NCBI GenBank assembly: GCA_937140905.1
Contig: CAKZQO010000208.1
Location: forward strand, 1 to 34,724
Reading direction: 5' to 3'
Origin: an uncultured Spirochaeta sp.
GTDB lineage: Bacteria > Spirochaetota > Spirochaetia > DTKZ01
Length of the DNA: 34,724 nucleotides
Under the pieces are notes generated by a model that did no database searches, was not told the DNA's origin, and worked only from the letters and a program-made list of their open reading frames with translations. Within the stretch, counting starts at the first letter, position 1. Each line of letters opens with the position of its first letter. Positions 7,869 through 15,396 of the stretch are shown here, piece after piece. The position numbers were made by a program, and so were the translations under genes.

Positions 7869-8335
7869 CCGGAAATCTAACCGCAGAAGGGAAAAAGTTT
7901 GCCATCGTGGTAAGTAGGTTCAACTCCCTCATCTCAGAACGGCTTTTAGAAGGGGCGTTGGATTGTATCCTACGGCACGGTGGAGATCCAGACCGGATAA
8001 CCGTAGCTAGGGTTCCAGGGTCCTTCGAGATTCCCTTGGTAGCGAGTAGTTTGGCAAAGAGCGGGAAATACGACGCGATAATCTGTTTGGGAGCCATCAT
8101 CCGGGGCTCCACACCCCACTTCGACTACGTGGCTTCCGAGGCAGCAAAAGGCATCGCGCAGGCATCCCTATCCTCCTCCGTGCCCGTGATCTTTGGGGTA
8201 CTGACCACCGACTCGATCGAACAAGCGGTAGAACGGGCAGGTACTAAAGCGGGAAACAAAGGATGGGATGCGGCCCTTTCAGCCATCGAGATGGCGAACT
8301 TAATGCGAAAGATTTTACCCCATCCGACCGCGTAA
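7856..8335 (+). CDS. ribH: 6,7-dimethyl-8-ribityllumazine synthase
   Basis: Lumazine synthase condenses the butanone phosphate from RibB with the pyrimidine from RibD and often forms icosahedral or pentameric shells. The 159-residue length is normal. Visible motifs are [17 protein letters not shown] (substrate loop), [35 protein letters not shown] and [14 protein letters not shown]. The ATG at 7856 lies inside the end of ribB, 7-8 bases after AAAGGAGA. Last gene of the operon; no clear hairpin terminator follows before the convergent gntR gene. Confidence 0.96.
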   Translation: MHEITGNLTAEGKKFAIVVSRFNSLISERLLEGALDCILRHGGDPDRITVARVPGSFEIPLVASSLAKSGKYDAIICLGAIIRGSTPHFDYVASEAAKGIAQASLSSSVPVIFGVLTTDSIEQAVERAGTKAGNKGWDAALSAIEMANLMRKILPHPTA

Positions 8336-8414
8336 GAGTGCATACCTCGTCGAACACCCTATTCGCCCAGACTGCCTGTCCTCTTCACAGAAGTGCAAGA
8401 ATCAAAGCAGGGGT

Positions 8415-9086
8415 TCACGGGTTTTCTGTCGTCACCTGTTCGTAACTCCTTAGGATGTGCGCCCTCATCCGTTGTTCCGCTAATTCTCCGTCATGCAACC
8501 GGATAGCTTCGAATACAGACCGATGTTCAGCCAATCCTCGTTGTGCCTCTATCTTGTTGGACAGCGCCTTTCTGCGAAAGTTTAGGTCAAAAGACCTTAA
8601 GACCTCTATGAGCCGAATGATGTAGGGGTTCTTCCCGATTCGGTGAACGAGGTAATGGTACTTAGTGTTCGCTTCCACCAGCGCGCTCACCGGACCTTTT
8701 TCTGTCCGGTATTCCATCACCTTCAGTTGCTGCTCCAACACGTCGATATCCGGAGCCCCCGCTTTTTCCGCAGCGAATCTAGCAGCTAGTCCCTCCAAGG
8801 AAGCGCGGATCATCATGGTTTCCCGTGGGCTACCCGAAGGCTGAAAAGCGACGTACGTTCCTCTCCTAGCCCGGATCTCCACTATCCCCTCCACTGCCAA
8901 TAAACCTAACGCTCGCTTCACCGTAGTAGTGCTAACTCCCATTTCCTGAGCCAATTCCCTCTCACTGATCCGGGAACCTGGCTCCAACACTCCCTTGATA
9001 ATCGCTTGCTTGATCTTTTCGTAGGTTGTCTCGGTGAGGGACCTTATCTCGTCTTTCGATAGCTGTAGGATCGGCCTTTTCGCCAT
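8415..9086 (-). CDS. GntR-family transcriptional regulator (FadR/FCD type)
   Basis: A 223-residue repressor-type regulator. The N-terminal winged helix (~15-85) shows GVLEPGSRISERELAQEMGVSTTTVKRALGLLAVEGIVEIRARRGTYV, the GntR pattern. The C-terminal all-helical FCD-like domain (~90-215) has the spaced acidic/His metal-site style (RASLEGLAARFA, HYLVHRIGKNPYIIRLI, EHRSVFEAIRLHDGELAEQRMRAHI). FCD domains usually bind small organic acids. It is the last gene of a leftward unit after the dapA-like and Ldh_2 genes, 22 bases downstream of the latter, with GGGAG before its ATG. The two palindromes at 11116-11167 are the obvious candidate operators, giving autoregulation of its own unit and control of the binding protein. 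The ligand is unknown. Confidence 0.93.
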   Translation of the reverse strand: MAKRPILQLSKDEIRSLTETTYEKIKQAIIKGVLEPGSRISERELAQEMGVSTTTVKRALGLLAVEGIVEIRARRGTYVAFQPSGSPRETMMIRASLEGLAARFAAEKAGAPDIDVLEQQLKVMEYRTEKGPVSALVEANTKYHYLVHRIGKNPYIIRLIEVLRSFDLNFRRKALSNKIEAQRGLAEHRSVFEAIRLHDGELAEQRMRAHILRSYEQVTTENP

Positions 9087-9108
9087 TATCTTTGTTCTCC
9101 CTACCTCA

Positions 9109-10185
9109 TCAGAAGTTGAATAGGGAAGGATCTACTCCCACCGCTTTGGCAGTCTGGACAAGCTCAGCCCTAGTCACCGAAGAAACTTCCACGCCTTCCT
9201 TTTCTGTCCTCTTCATAGATTCGTACTCGATTTCTCCCGGAACATAGATCCGTTCCACCCCTTCCGCTCGTGGACAGGAATGGATTCTTTCTATGTATCG
9301 ATCCATTTCATCCAGAAACCTCTTCCGGGGGAGAAAGGCGTCAATCTGCAGAGCTAGGAATAGATGTCCGATTCCCTGGGGCCTATCTGTCCCTGTGTAC
9401 AGATGGCCTACCTCCGTTAAATACTTGGCCCCTGACAACATTCCGCAGAGAATGTCGATCGTTAAAGCCAACCCCGATCCTTTCGCACCCCCGAGGGGGG
9501 TAAGCAAGCCTTTCAACGCTACTTCCGGATCGGTGGTCTCCCTCCCCTCGGAATCCAACGCCCATCCAGGGGGGAGGGGCTTCTTGTTCCGAGCGTAGAG
9601 GATGATCTTTCCCCGGGCAACGGTTGTGGTAGCCATATCGATCACAAAGGGTAGACCCGAGGCGGAGGGGATGGCGATGGATAAAGGACTGGTGCCTACC
9701 AGGGCCTGCTTCCCGCCCCAAGGCGCCACGGTGGGATTCGCGTTACTAAACGCGAAACCTATCATCCCCTCGGGAAGAGCCATCATGGAATAGTACGCGG
9801 TGACTCCAAAGTGATTGCTGTTCCGTACGGAAGCTACCCCAATCCCATGGTTACGGGCAGCTTGTAAGGCTTGCTCCATCCCGAAAACGCCTGCCACAGG
9901 GCCCAACGCGTTTTTTCCATCGATACACACGATAGCACCCTTACCTCCGATGACAGCGGGAATTGCTATAGGATCTATCCCTCCATCCTGGATTCGTTTC
10001 ACATAGATTGGCAGTTTGGAAATTCCATGGGACTCGATTCCCCGTTGGTCGGCAAAAAGGAGGACTTTCGCTACCGTATCCGCACTCGGTTTTGGCACCC
10101 CCGCAGCTTGCAGCACTCGGGAGGCCGCCTGTTCCAGCCTTTTTATGGGAATCCGAACAGGATCTTTGTTTTGTTCTTCCCTCAT
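9109..10185 (-). CDS. Malate/L-lactate dehydrogenase-family (Ldh_2) oxidoreductase
   Basis: The family reduces or oxidises 2-oxo/2-hydroxy acids or cyclic imino acids with NAD(P)H; members include malate, sulfolactate, ureidoglycolate and 2,3-diketogulonate enzymes and pyrroline-2-carboxylate reductases. Hallmarks seen: RGIESHGISKLPIYVKRI (~50-67), SNHFGVTAYYSMMA (~122-135), NANPTVAPWGG, and PFVIDMATTTVARGKI (~180-195). The length of 358 is normal. The start ATG overlaps the stop of the dapA-like gene as ATGA, so the two are made together. Paired with a DHDPS-family lyase, a GntR regulator and a TctC-type binding protein, it probably processes a 2-oxo acid or imino acid in catabolism. The exact substrate cannot be read from sequence. 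Confidence 0.9.
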   Translation of the reverse strand: MREEQNKDPVRIPIKRLEQAASRVLQAAGVPKPSADTVAKVLLFADQRGIESHGISKLPIYVKRIQDGGIDPIAIPAVIGGKGAIVCIDGKNALGPVAGVFGMEQALQAARNHGIGVASVRNSNHFGVTAYYSMMALPEGMIGFAFSNANPTVAPWGGKQALVGTSPLSIAIPSASGLPFVIDMATTTVARGKIILYARNKKPLPPGWALDSEGRETTDPEVALKGLLTPLGGAKGSGLALTIDILCGMLSGAKYLTEVGHLYTGTDRPQGIGHLFLALQIDAFLPRKRFLDEMDRYIERIHSCPRAEGVERIYVPGEIEYESMKRTEKEGVEVSSVTRAELVQTAKAVGVDPSLFNF

Positions 10186-11072
10186 GACAATAGTCCCATT
10201 TCTTTCAGGATTTTTTTCAGTTGTTCCCGTTCTTCAGCGCTCATGGGTCCCACCGGGTCGAAACAGGGACCTGCCTCTATTCCAATAAGTTCCAGTGCCT
10301 CTTTGATTACCGTGGGGAAGGTCCCTAGGTTGAAAGCGATCCGCAAGGGAGCCAACTTAAACTGCGCTTCCAACGATCCTGCCCGGTCACCAGCCATGAA
10401 CTTATCATAGATATCCGCCACCAAGCGGGGTGCCACATTTGCACAGGCGGCCACCGCCCCTGTTCCCCCATAGCATAGACAGGCATGGATCAGCGTGTCC
10501 CGTCCGATCATCACATGGAAATTCTTCCCTCGGGTCAGCCGGATATACTCGGCCGTGAGGGTCATGTCACCCGTAGAGTCCTTGATCCCCACGATATTGG
10601 GAATCTCGGCCAGTTTAGCGGCGGTGGCCGCCGTGATCGTCACTCCCGTTTTCGGAAGGTTGTTGTACAGAAGGATTGGCAACTTAGTGCTCTTGGCAAT
10701 GTCGGTAAAATGCTTTACCAGTTGATCCTGGCTAGGGCTAATGAACATGGGGGTTAACACCGAAAGCGCATCGACCCCTACTTCTTCGGCGATCTGAGCT
10801 AGGCGAATACTACCCCGAGTAGTGATGTGGTTCGCCCCCGCGTATACAGGTACTCGCCCCTTCACCTCATCCTTGGTAATGGTAAGCACGTCCCGATACT
10901 CTTCTTCTGACAGAGCATAGAACTCTCCCGTGGTGCCAATGGCAAAGATACCATGCACGCCGCCATCTAGAAGATATTTAATCAGTTTCCGCAGGGCTTT
11001 TTCATTCACCTTCCCCCCTTTGGTAAGGGGAGTAATCATGGCGGGTAGGATTCCTTTAGGTATGAAGTTCAT
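10182..11072 (-). CDS. Dihydrodipicolinate synthase/N-acetylneuraminate lyase-family protein (catabolic, not DapA)
   Basis: A class I aldolase-superfamily TIM barrel of 296 residues. The Schiff-base lysine is K164 in VGIKDSTGD, the proton-relay tyrosine Y136 in LLYNNLPKTG, and the pyruvate-binding GTTGE is at 46-50. True DHDPS usually has an arginine after the tyrosine (YNVPxRTG) to bind the aspartate-semialdehyde carboxylate. Here the motif reads NLPKTG, with lysine, which argues against lysine biosynthesis. Context (Ldh_2 reductase overlapping by 4 bases, GntR, TctC-type binding protein) points to a catabolic lyase or dehydratase acting on a 2-oxo acid. AAGGAGATT precedes the ATG. First gene of the leftward unit, controlled from the operator-bearing promoter at 11109-11138. 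Confidence 0.9.
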   Translation of the reverse strand: MNFIPKGILPAMITPLTKGGKVNEKALRKLIKYLLDGGVHGIFAIGTTGEFYALSEEEYRDVLTITKDEVKGRVPVYAGANHITTRGSIRLAQIAEEVGVDALSVLTPMFISPSQDQLVKHFTDIAKSTKLPILLYNNLPKTGVTITAATAAKLAEIPNIVGIKDSTGDMTLTAEYIRLTRGKNFHVMIGRDTLIHACLCYGGTGAVAACANVAPRLVADIYDKFMAGDRAGSLEAQFKLAPLRIAFNLGTFPTVIKEALELIGIEAGPCFDPVGPMSAEEREQLKKILKEMGLLS

Positions 11073-11108
11073 TGTGAATCTCCTTAGTTTGTTTTTCCTG
11101 TGTTGAAC

Positions 11109-11138
11109 AGTATGGCTGATGCATCAGGTGTTTGTCAA
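11109..11138 (-). promoter_or_regulatory. Candidate leftward promoter of the dapA-like/Ldh_2/gntR unit with internal operator
   Basis: On the minus strand TTGACA (11138-11133) and CATACT (11114-11109) are separated by 18 bases. The perfect 12-bp palindrome CTGATGCATCAG (11116-11127) lies entirely within that spacer, so a bound repressor would block RNA polymerase. Confidence 0.7.
11116..11127. promoter_or_regulatory. Operator 1, perfect palindrome
   Basis: CTGATGCATCAG is a perfect 12-bp palindrome. A second copy with one base changed lies 40 bases away centre to centre, close to four helical turns. Probable binding site for the GntR regulator encoded at the end of the leftward unit (inferred from position and symmetry). 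Confidence 0.7.
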
Positions 11139-11145
11139 TCTAAAC

Positions 11146-11174
11146 TTGACGCATACTGATACATCAGGTATCAT
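11146..11174 (+). promoter_or_regulatory. Candidate rightward promoter of the TctC-type gene with internal operator
   Basis: TTGACG (11146-11151) and TATCAT (11169-11174) are separated by 17 bases. Operator 2 occupies most of the spacer. This mirrors the arrangement of the leftward promoter. Confidence 0.7.
11156..11167. promoter_or_regulatory. Operator 2, near-perfect palindrome
   Basis: CTGATACATCAG differs from operator 1 at one central base. Both copies are followed by GGT. A third partial match (CATCAGGTATC, 11248-11258) lies in the signal-peptide codons of the downstream gene and repeats 11162-11172 exactly. Confidence 0.68.
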
Positions 11175-11207
11175 ATGGTTACCAATATTATCCAAGGAGG
11201 ATAAAGA

Positions 11208-12179
11208 GTGAAACGAATCGTGTTTATCGTCATTGGGTTGTTCGTTGCATCAGGTATCTTGATCGGTGCCGGGAAACAGGAATCTACGGGTCTCGATTGG
11301 CCCAAAAAGGCCATTCAGGTAATCGTACCCTACAATCCCGGGGGAGACACAGATTTCAACGCTCGTGCGTACGCAAAATACCTAGAAAAAGAACTCGGAC
11401 AACCTGTAGTCGTGGTGAATGTAGCAGGTGTTGGAGGAACTCTCGGTAGCCGCAAAGCGAAGGATGCTACCCCTGATGGGTATACGGTATTATTCTACCA
11501 CACGGCAATGATCGTGAATCAGGTTACCGAAATGGTTCCCTATGGAGTAGAGGATTTCGAGTTAAGTTGTATCGCCGCCATGAGCCCTGGGAACGTTATT
11601 GCAGTTAATGCAAAATCTCCCTGGAAAACTTTGAAGGACTTGGTGGACGATTCGATCAAACGACCAGGTGAGATCAAGTTTGCGGCCGATATTGGGGGAA
11701 CCACCTACGTCTTAGCGATGCAGTTCTTGGATGCGGGTGCAAAGTTTAACGTGGTGGACGCTGGAAGCTCGACTGCTAGAAATGCTGCCTTGAAAGGGGG
11801 GCAGATCGATGTGGTGCCTAACCCTTACGGGCCAACGAAACCCTTCCTTCAAAGTGGTGACTTTCGCGCCCTAGGAGTTACCAACGAAAAACGGCATCCC
11901 CGTTTCCCAGAAATTCCCACCTGCAAAGAGCAGGGATACGATGTTGCCCTTGAGATCTACTACTTCTTTGCGTTCCCCAAAGGAACCCCAACACCTATTG
12001 TAGAGAAACTCAGCGCTGCCGTTAAGAAAATCTCATCCACCAACCAGGAATATGCCCAAGATATTGCCAAAGCGTACGACCAAGTTCCCTTTTATCTGGG
12101 CAGAGAAGAAGGCAGTGCTCTCTTAGCCAAACAGAAAGAACAGATCGGGAAATATAAAGACAAGTTAAAAGCGAAGTAA
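11208..12179 (+). CDS. Tripartite tricarboxylate transporter-type substrate-binding protein (TctC/Bug family)
   Basis: A 323-residue periplasmic binding protein, typical length for the Bug family, which captures carboxylates (citrate, aromatic acids, nicotinate and others). A signal peptide (~1-21) precedes WPKKAIQVIVPYNPGGDTDFNAR, the family N-terminal motif. Next come NVAGVGGTLGSRKAKDATPDGYTVLF, the ligand-binding loop, and GGQIDVVPNPYG in the second lobe. Translation starts at a GTG (11208) after AAGGAGG. No TctA/TctB membrane subunits are adjacent, so it either partners with a remote transporter or serves as a sensor-type binding protein. It diverges from the catabolic genes across the shared operators, so its ligand is probably the substrate of that pathway or a relative. 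Confidence 0.93.
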   Translation: MKRIVFIVIGLFVASGILIGAGKQESTGLDWPKKAIQVIVPYNPGGDTDFNARAYAKYLEKELGQPVVVVNVAGVGGTLGSRKAKDATPDGYTVLFYHTAMIVNQVTEMVPYGVEDFELSCIAAMSPGNVIAVNAKSPWKTLKDLVDDSIKRPGEIKFAADIGGTTYVLAMQFLDAGAKFNVVDAGSSTARNAALKGGQIDVVPNPYGPTKPFLQSGDFRALGVTNEKRHPRFPEIPTCKEQGYDVALEIYYFFAFPKGTPTPIVEKLSAAVKKISSTNQEYAQDIAKAYDQVPFYLGREEGSALLAKQKEQIGKYKDKLKAK

Positions 12180-12189
12180 CTGAGGCGCT

Positions 12190-12960
12190 TCAAGACTTTC
12201 GGAGGAGAGAGGTGAACTTTTTCGTGGCTTCTTCCCGTCGTTTCACCATCTCTTTCCTCCATGTCATTAAAGCCTCAAGGCGTTCAGTCCCCCTTCCGAT
12301 TCCCTCTGTTGGGGTTCCGGAGGATTCCATTACCTTCCTACAGTTGTGAAGAACGGGATACTCCGCTTCTTGAGCGGCCTTACACGCCTCTGGCAAGTAA
12401 GGAACTACCTCCTCTGGAATCAGAACGACCCCATGTTTATCGGCGAATGCGATCACGCCCGGTTCCACTGTAATGCCCCCTACGTGGACGGGACATTGAA
12501 CAGCTTCCAAATGTACGTACGCGTGGGATACAAGGACGCAATGGGCGAAATACTCGAACCCCAAGGCAGAAACCTCGTCTAGATCCCGCACTCCCCCAGA
12601 GGTAATGACGGCGGAGCACCCAAGATACCGGTGCACGGTAGCCTGTACTTCTCCCCAGAAAGAACCGATAGGTTCTGGATCTATATCCTGAATGACAGTG
12701 ATCGTTGGCTTGGGAGTCTCCCACACCGCTTTGTAGTAGGCTTCTTGAAGGCGTTTCTGCTCCTCCGTGGGAGGATATAGAGCAGATATTTTGGCGGTAA
12801 CAGCATACCCAATTACCCTTGTCTCGGTCGGGAAGATCTTCCGAATGCCGGGTTTCAGGAATCCCGTTGTCTTAGGCCGGAGAGAAAAGAACTCCAGAGC
12901 ATTACAAATAGTGGGCCCATCGAACTGTTTCAACGCTTCCAGTTGTTCAAGAGAAACCAT
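12190..12960 (-). CDS. RraA-like protein (HMG/CHA aldolase-like family)
   Basis: The 256-residue protein belongs to the RraA/dimethylmenaquinone-methyltransferase-like fold, whose enzymatic members are metal-dependent class II pyruvate aldolases (4-hydroxy-4-methyl-2-oxoglutarate aldolase) or oxaloacetate decarboxylases. Conserved features are CNALEFFSLRP near the start, GEVQATVHRYLGCSAVITSGGVRD (~103-126, with R125 and D126 matching the substrate and metal positions) and FADKHGVVLIPEEVV. A charged C-terminal helix (~215-256) is longer than in RraA. It sits 15 bases after feoB on the same strand and converges with the TctC-type gene at a 10-base gap. It might act on products of that neighbouring pathway or be an independent decarboxylase. 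RNase E inhibition is not implied. Confidence 0.85.
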   Translation of the reverse strand: MVSLEQLEALKQFDGPTICNALEFFSLRPKTTGFLKPGIRKIFPTETRVIGYAVTAKISALYPPTEEQKRLQEAYYKAVWETPKPTITVIQDIDPEPIGSFWGEVQATVHRYLGCSAVITSGGVRDLDEVSALGFEYFAHCVLVSHAYVHLEAVQCPVHVGGITVEPGVIAFADKHGVVLIPEEVVPYLPEACKAAQEAEYPVLHNCRKVMESSGTPTEGIGRGTERLEALMTWRKEMVKRREEATKKFTSLLRKS

Positions 12961-12975
12961 TCAGAACCTCCTGTC

Positions 12976-15285
12976 TTACCCCTGAAGAGAAAGGAGCTTT
13001 TTCCCAAAACGGGCGAATACGGCCCAGATGAGGAAAAGCATTCCCACTGCAGCACCCACCCAGACCCAGTCGCCACCTTCCAGAATCTGATAGTACAATA
13101 CTGCGGTTGCCCAAGCAAGTATGGTCATATAGAGGGCTAAGGCAATCCCCGCTCGCTTTCCTAGTTCTCGAATGGCAGCTCCTTGGGCGGCAACGCAAGG
13201 GAAGTAGAGAAGAACAAACAAGAGGTAAGCAAAGGCACTAACGGGAGTAAAGGAACTCCGAAGCCTAGCAAAAACCTCGGCCCCCCCTCCTTTCCCTTCT
13301 TTGGGAGTTTCCCTTGCCGCTTCTACCGTTTTCCATCCAATGGGATCCAGTAAAGCTTCTCCTATGCTTGCAAGGTTAGTGAGAATGGAATCGAAAGCCG
13401 CTCGGATCCCTCCCCACAGATCAAACGTTTCGTCCCCTTTTTCCGTCACCGCTTGAGTTTGCCCATACAGACTATTGAGGGTGCCTACCACAGATTCTTT
13501 TGCCAGAATCCCAGTAAACAACCCTACGGTGGCAGGCCAGTTCTCCCTTCGGACTCCCATGGGTTCGAAGATAGGGGTTATCTTTTTTCCTACCACAGCG
13601 AGAAGAGACTGCTCCGTGTTCTCGTACCCAAAGCCGATTCCTTCTTTCCCAAACCCCATGGAGTTCAACAAGCCCAGAACCAAGACCATGCCTAAAATCA
13701 CCTTACCCGCTCTAAATAGAAATATCTTCAACCGTAACCAGGTGTGGATCAGGATGTGTCTGAGTCTAGGTCTATGGTAGGGAGGGAGTTCCATGATGAA
13801 ATGAGCGGGCTCCCCATGGAACACGGTAGCCTTCAATAAAAGACCTGTAAGGATGGCATAGAGGATCCCCACCAAGTACAGGGAAAACACTACCATGCCT
13901 GCGGATTCGGAAAAAAAAGCAGCAGCAAACAAGGCGTACACAGGCAACCGGGCACCGCAGGACATGAAAGGACTCATGAAGATAGTCATCAGTCGATCCC
14001 GTCGATTATCTAGGGTGCGGGTACCCAGTATAGCGGGCACGGTACATCCAAATCCTACTAGTAAAGGCACGAAGGCCTTTCCAGGCAGGCCAATGGATTT
14101 CATGAAGCGATCCATCACGAAAGCGGCCCGAGACATGTATCCTGAATCCTCCAGTATGGAAAGGGCAAAGAATAAAGTGAAGATCACTGGAATAAAGGTA
14201 GCCACTGTCTGGATTCCCGTACCGAGCCCTCCGGCAAGAGCCGCAATCACCCAAGGAGGGGCTCCTAGCCATCGAAGCATCGCCATGCCGCCATCCACGA
14301 AAAGAGTGCCAAAGAAAATATCGAAGAAGTCGATGAAGGCTCCTCCTAATTTCATCGTGATCAAGAAGACCATATACATGGCAAAGAGGAATAAGGGAAT
14401 CCCGAACACTTTGTGCAGGGCGATTCGGTCGATCTTTTCCGTGAGGCTTACTTTTTGCTTGACCTTTCGAGTCACATCCTTCACGATCCCATGGATAGCT
14501 CCGTACCTAGCATCTGCAATCACTGTATCTGGTTCATCCTTTAGCACCTGCCGGATTCGTTCTTTTTCCTTCTCTAGGATCTTTAGCTCTACCATCCCTT
14601 CTGCGAGAACGATTGCTTCTACATAGGGATCCCCTTCGATCAGTTTTATCGCGGCATACCGAGAAGTGATGTGCAGTTTCTCTGCCAAAGGTTCCAATGC
14701 AGGCTGTAACCTCGCGATCGCATCCTCCAGTTCGTTGCCATAGGAAACCTGAAAGGTAGATCGAGGGGGGTCTTCCAACAGAACTTGTACTTTCTGGAGG
14801 ATAACATCCTTAGACTTTGGATCCGTGCCATTGACCCCCACGAGAGGAAGTTGAAGGTGCTTCGAAAGATGATCCAAATCGATCCGGATCCCTGATTCCT
14901 CGGCGATATCCATCATGTTCAACACCAACAGTATGGGAAGTCCCATCTCGATGAGCTGAATCGTCAGGTACAGGTTCCGTTCTATATTCGAAGCGTCCAC
15001 GATATCGATGATAAGGTTCGCTTCACCAGACAAAAGGTAGTCCCTCGCAACCCTCTCATCTTCCGAGGTAGCAGAAACCGAATAAATTCCAGGAAGATCC
15101 ACCAGGTTTACCAGTTTGTCTCCACATAGAAAGGTGCCCTCCTTCTTCTCCACTGTCACTCCCGGCCAGTTTCCCACTCTTTGATTGGCACCAGTTAATA
15201 GATTAAATAGGGTGGTCTTCCCACTATTGGGATTACCTACAATGGCTATCGTGTAATCATGACCCATTAGATTCTTTTCACCCAT
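12976..15285 (-). CDS. feoB: Ferrous iron transporter FeoB
   Basis: A 769-residue inner-membrane Fe(II) uptake protein. The N-terminal G domain has G1 GNPNSGKT (17-24), the switch-region threonine in GNWPGVTVEKKEG, G3 DLPGIYS and G4 NMMD. It is followed by the FeoB-associated helical domain and a membrane domain with the two conserved Gate motifs, seen as VGFGCTVPAILGTRTL and SPFMSCGARLPVYALF. The length is typical. The first ATG at 15285 has AAAGGAAAT upstream; M7 is an alternative. No feoA lies next to it. Expression is probably metal-controlled: a DtxR-like inverted repeat overlaps the -10 region (15320-15335). The RraA-like gene follows in the same direction. Confidence 0.97.
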   Translation of the reverse strand: MGEKNLMGHDYTIAIVGNPNSGKTTLFNLLTGANQRVGNWPGVTVEKKEGTFLCGDKLVNLVDLPGIYSVSATSEDERVARDYLLSGEANLIIDIVDASNIERNLYLTIQLIEMGLPILLVLNMMDIAEESGIRIDLDHLSKHLQLPLVGVNGTDPKSKDVILQKVQVLLEDPPRSTFQVSYGNELEDAIARLQPALEPLAEKLHITSRYAAIKLIEGDPYVEAIVLAEGMVELKILEKEKERIRQVLKDEPDTVIADARYGAIHGIVKDVTRKVKQKVSLTEKIDRIALHKVFGIPLFLFAMYMVFLITMKLGGAFIDFFDIFFGTLFVDGGMAMLRWLGAPPWVIAALAGGLGTGIQTVATFIPVIFTLFFALSILEDSGYMSRAAFVMDRFMKSIGLPGKAFVPLLVGFGCTVPAILGTRTLDNRRDRLMTIFMSPFMSCGARLPVYALFAAAFFSESAGMVVFSLYLVGILYAILTGLLLKATVFHGEPAHFIMELPPYHRPRLRHILIHTWLRLKIFLFRAGKVILGMVLVLGLLNSMGFGKEGIGFGYENTEQSLLAVVGKKITPIFEPMGVRRENWPATVGLFTGILAKESVVGTLNSLYGQTQAVTEKGDETFDLWGGIRAAFDSILTNLASIGEALLDPIGWKTVEAARETPKEGKGGGAEVFARLRSSFTPVSAFAYLLFVLLYFPCVAAQGAAIRELGKRAGIALALYMTILAWATAVLYYQILEGGDWVWVGAAVGMLFLIWAVFARFGKKLLSLQG

Positions 15286-15319
15286 CTTTTATTTCCTTTC
15301 CTTAGGAAAGCTGTTCTTT

Positions 15320-15335
15320 ATTAGGAGCGCCTAAT
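15320..15335. promoter_or_regulatory. DtxR/IdeR/TroR-like operator upstream of feoB
   Basis: ATTAGGAGCGCCTAAT has perfect 6-bp arms (ATTAGG/CCTAAT) around a 4-bp centre. It resembles the core of DtxR-family iron/manganese operators (TTAGGTTAGCCTAA), not a Fur box. It overlaps the predicted feoB -10 at 15334-15339. No DtxR-family gene is in the window. Confidence 0.6.
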
Positions 15336-15362
15336 TTTATTGAAAAAATCGATTTCGTTCAA
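15334..15362 (-). promoter_or_regulatory. Candidate feoB promoter
   Basis: On the minus strand TTGAAC (15362-15357) and TAAAAT (15339-15334) have a 17-base spacer. The DtxR-like inverted repeat starts inside the -10, consistent with metal-dependent repression. Confidence 0.62.
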
Positions 15363-15396
15363 CACACCCAACAACTTATCCCTTACAATGACATCT

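Noticed and set aside
10182-11072. Calling this gene dapA (lysine biosynthesis)
   Set aside because: The carboxylate-binding arginine motif is replaced by LPKTG and the neighbours are catabolic, so only the superfamily is claimed.
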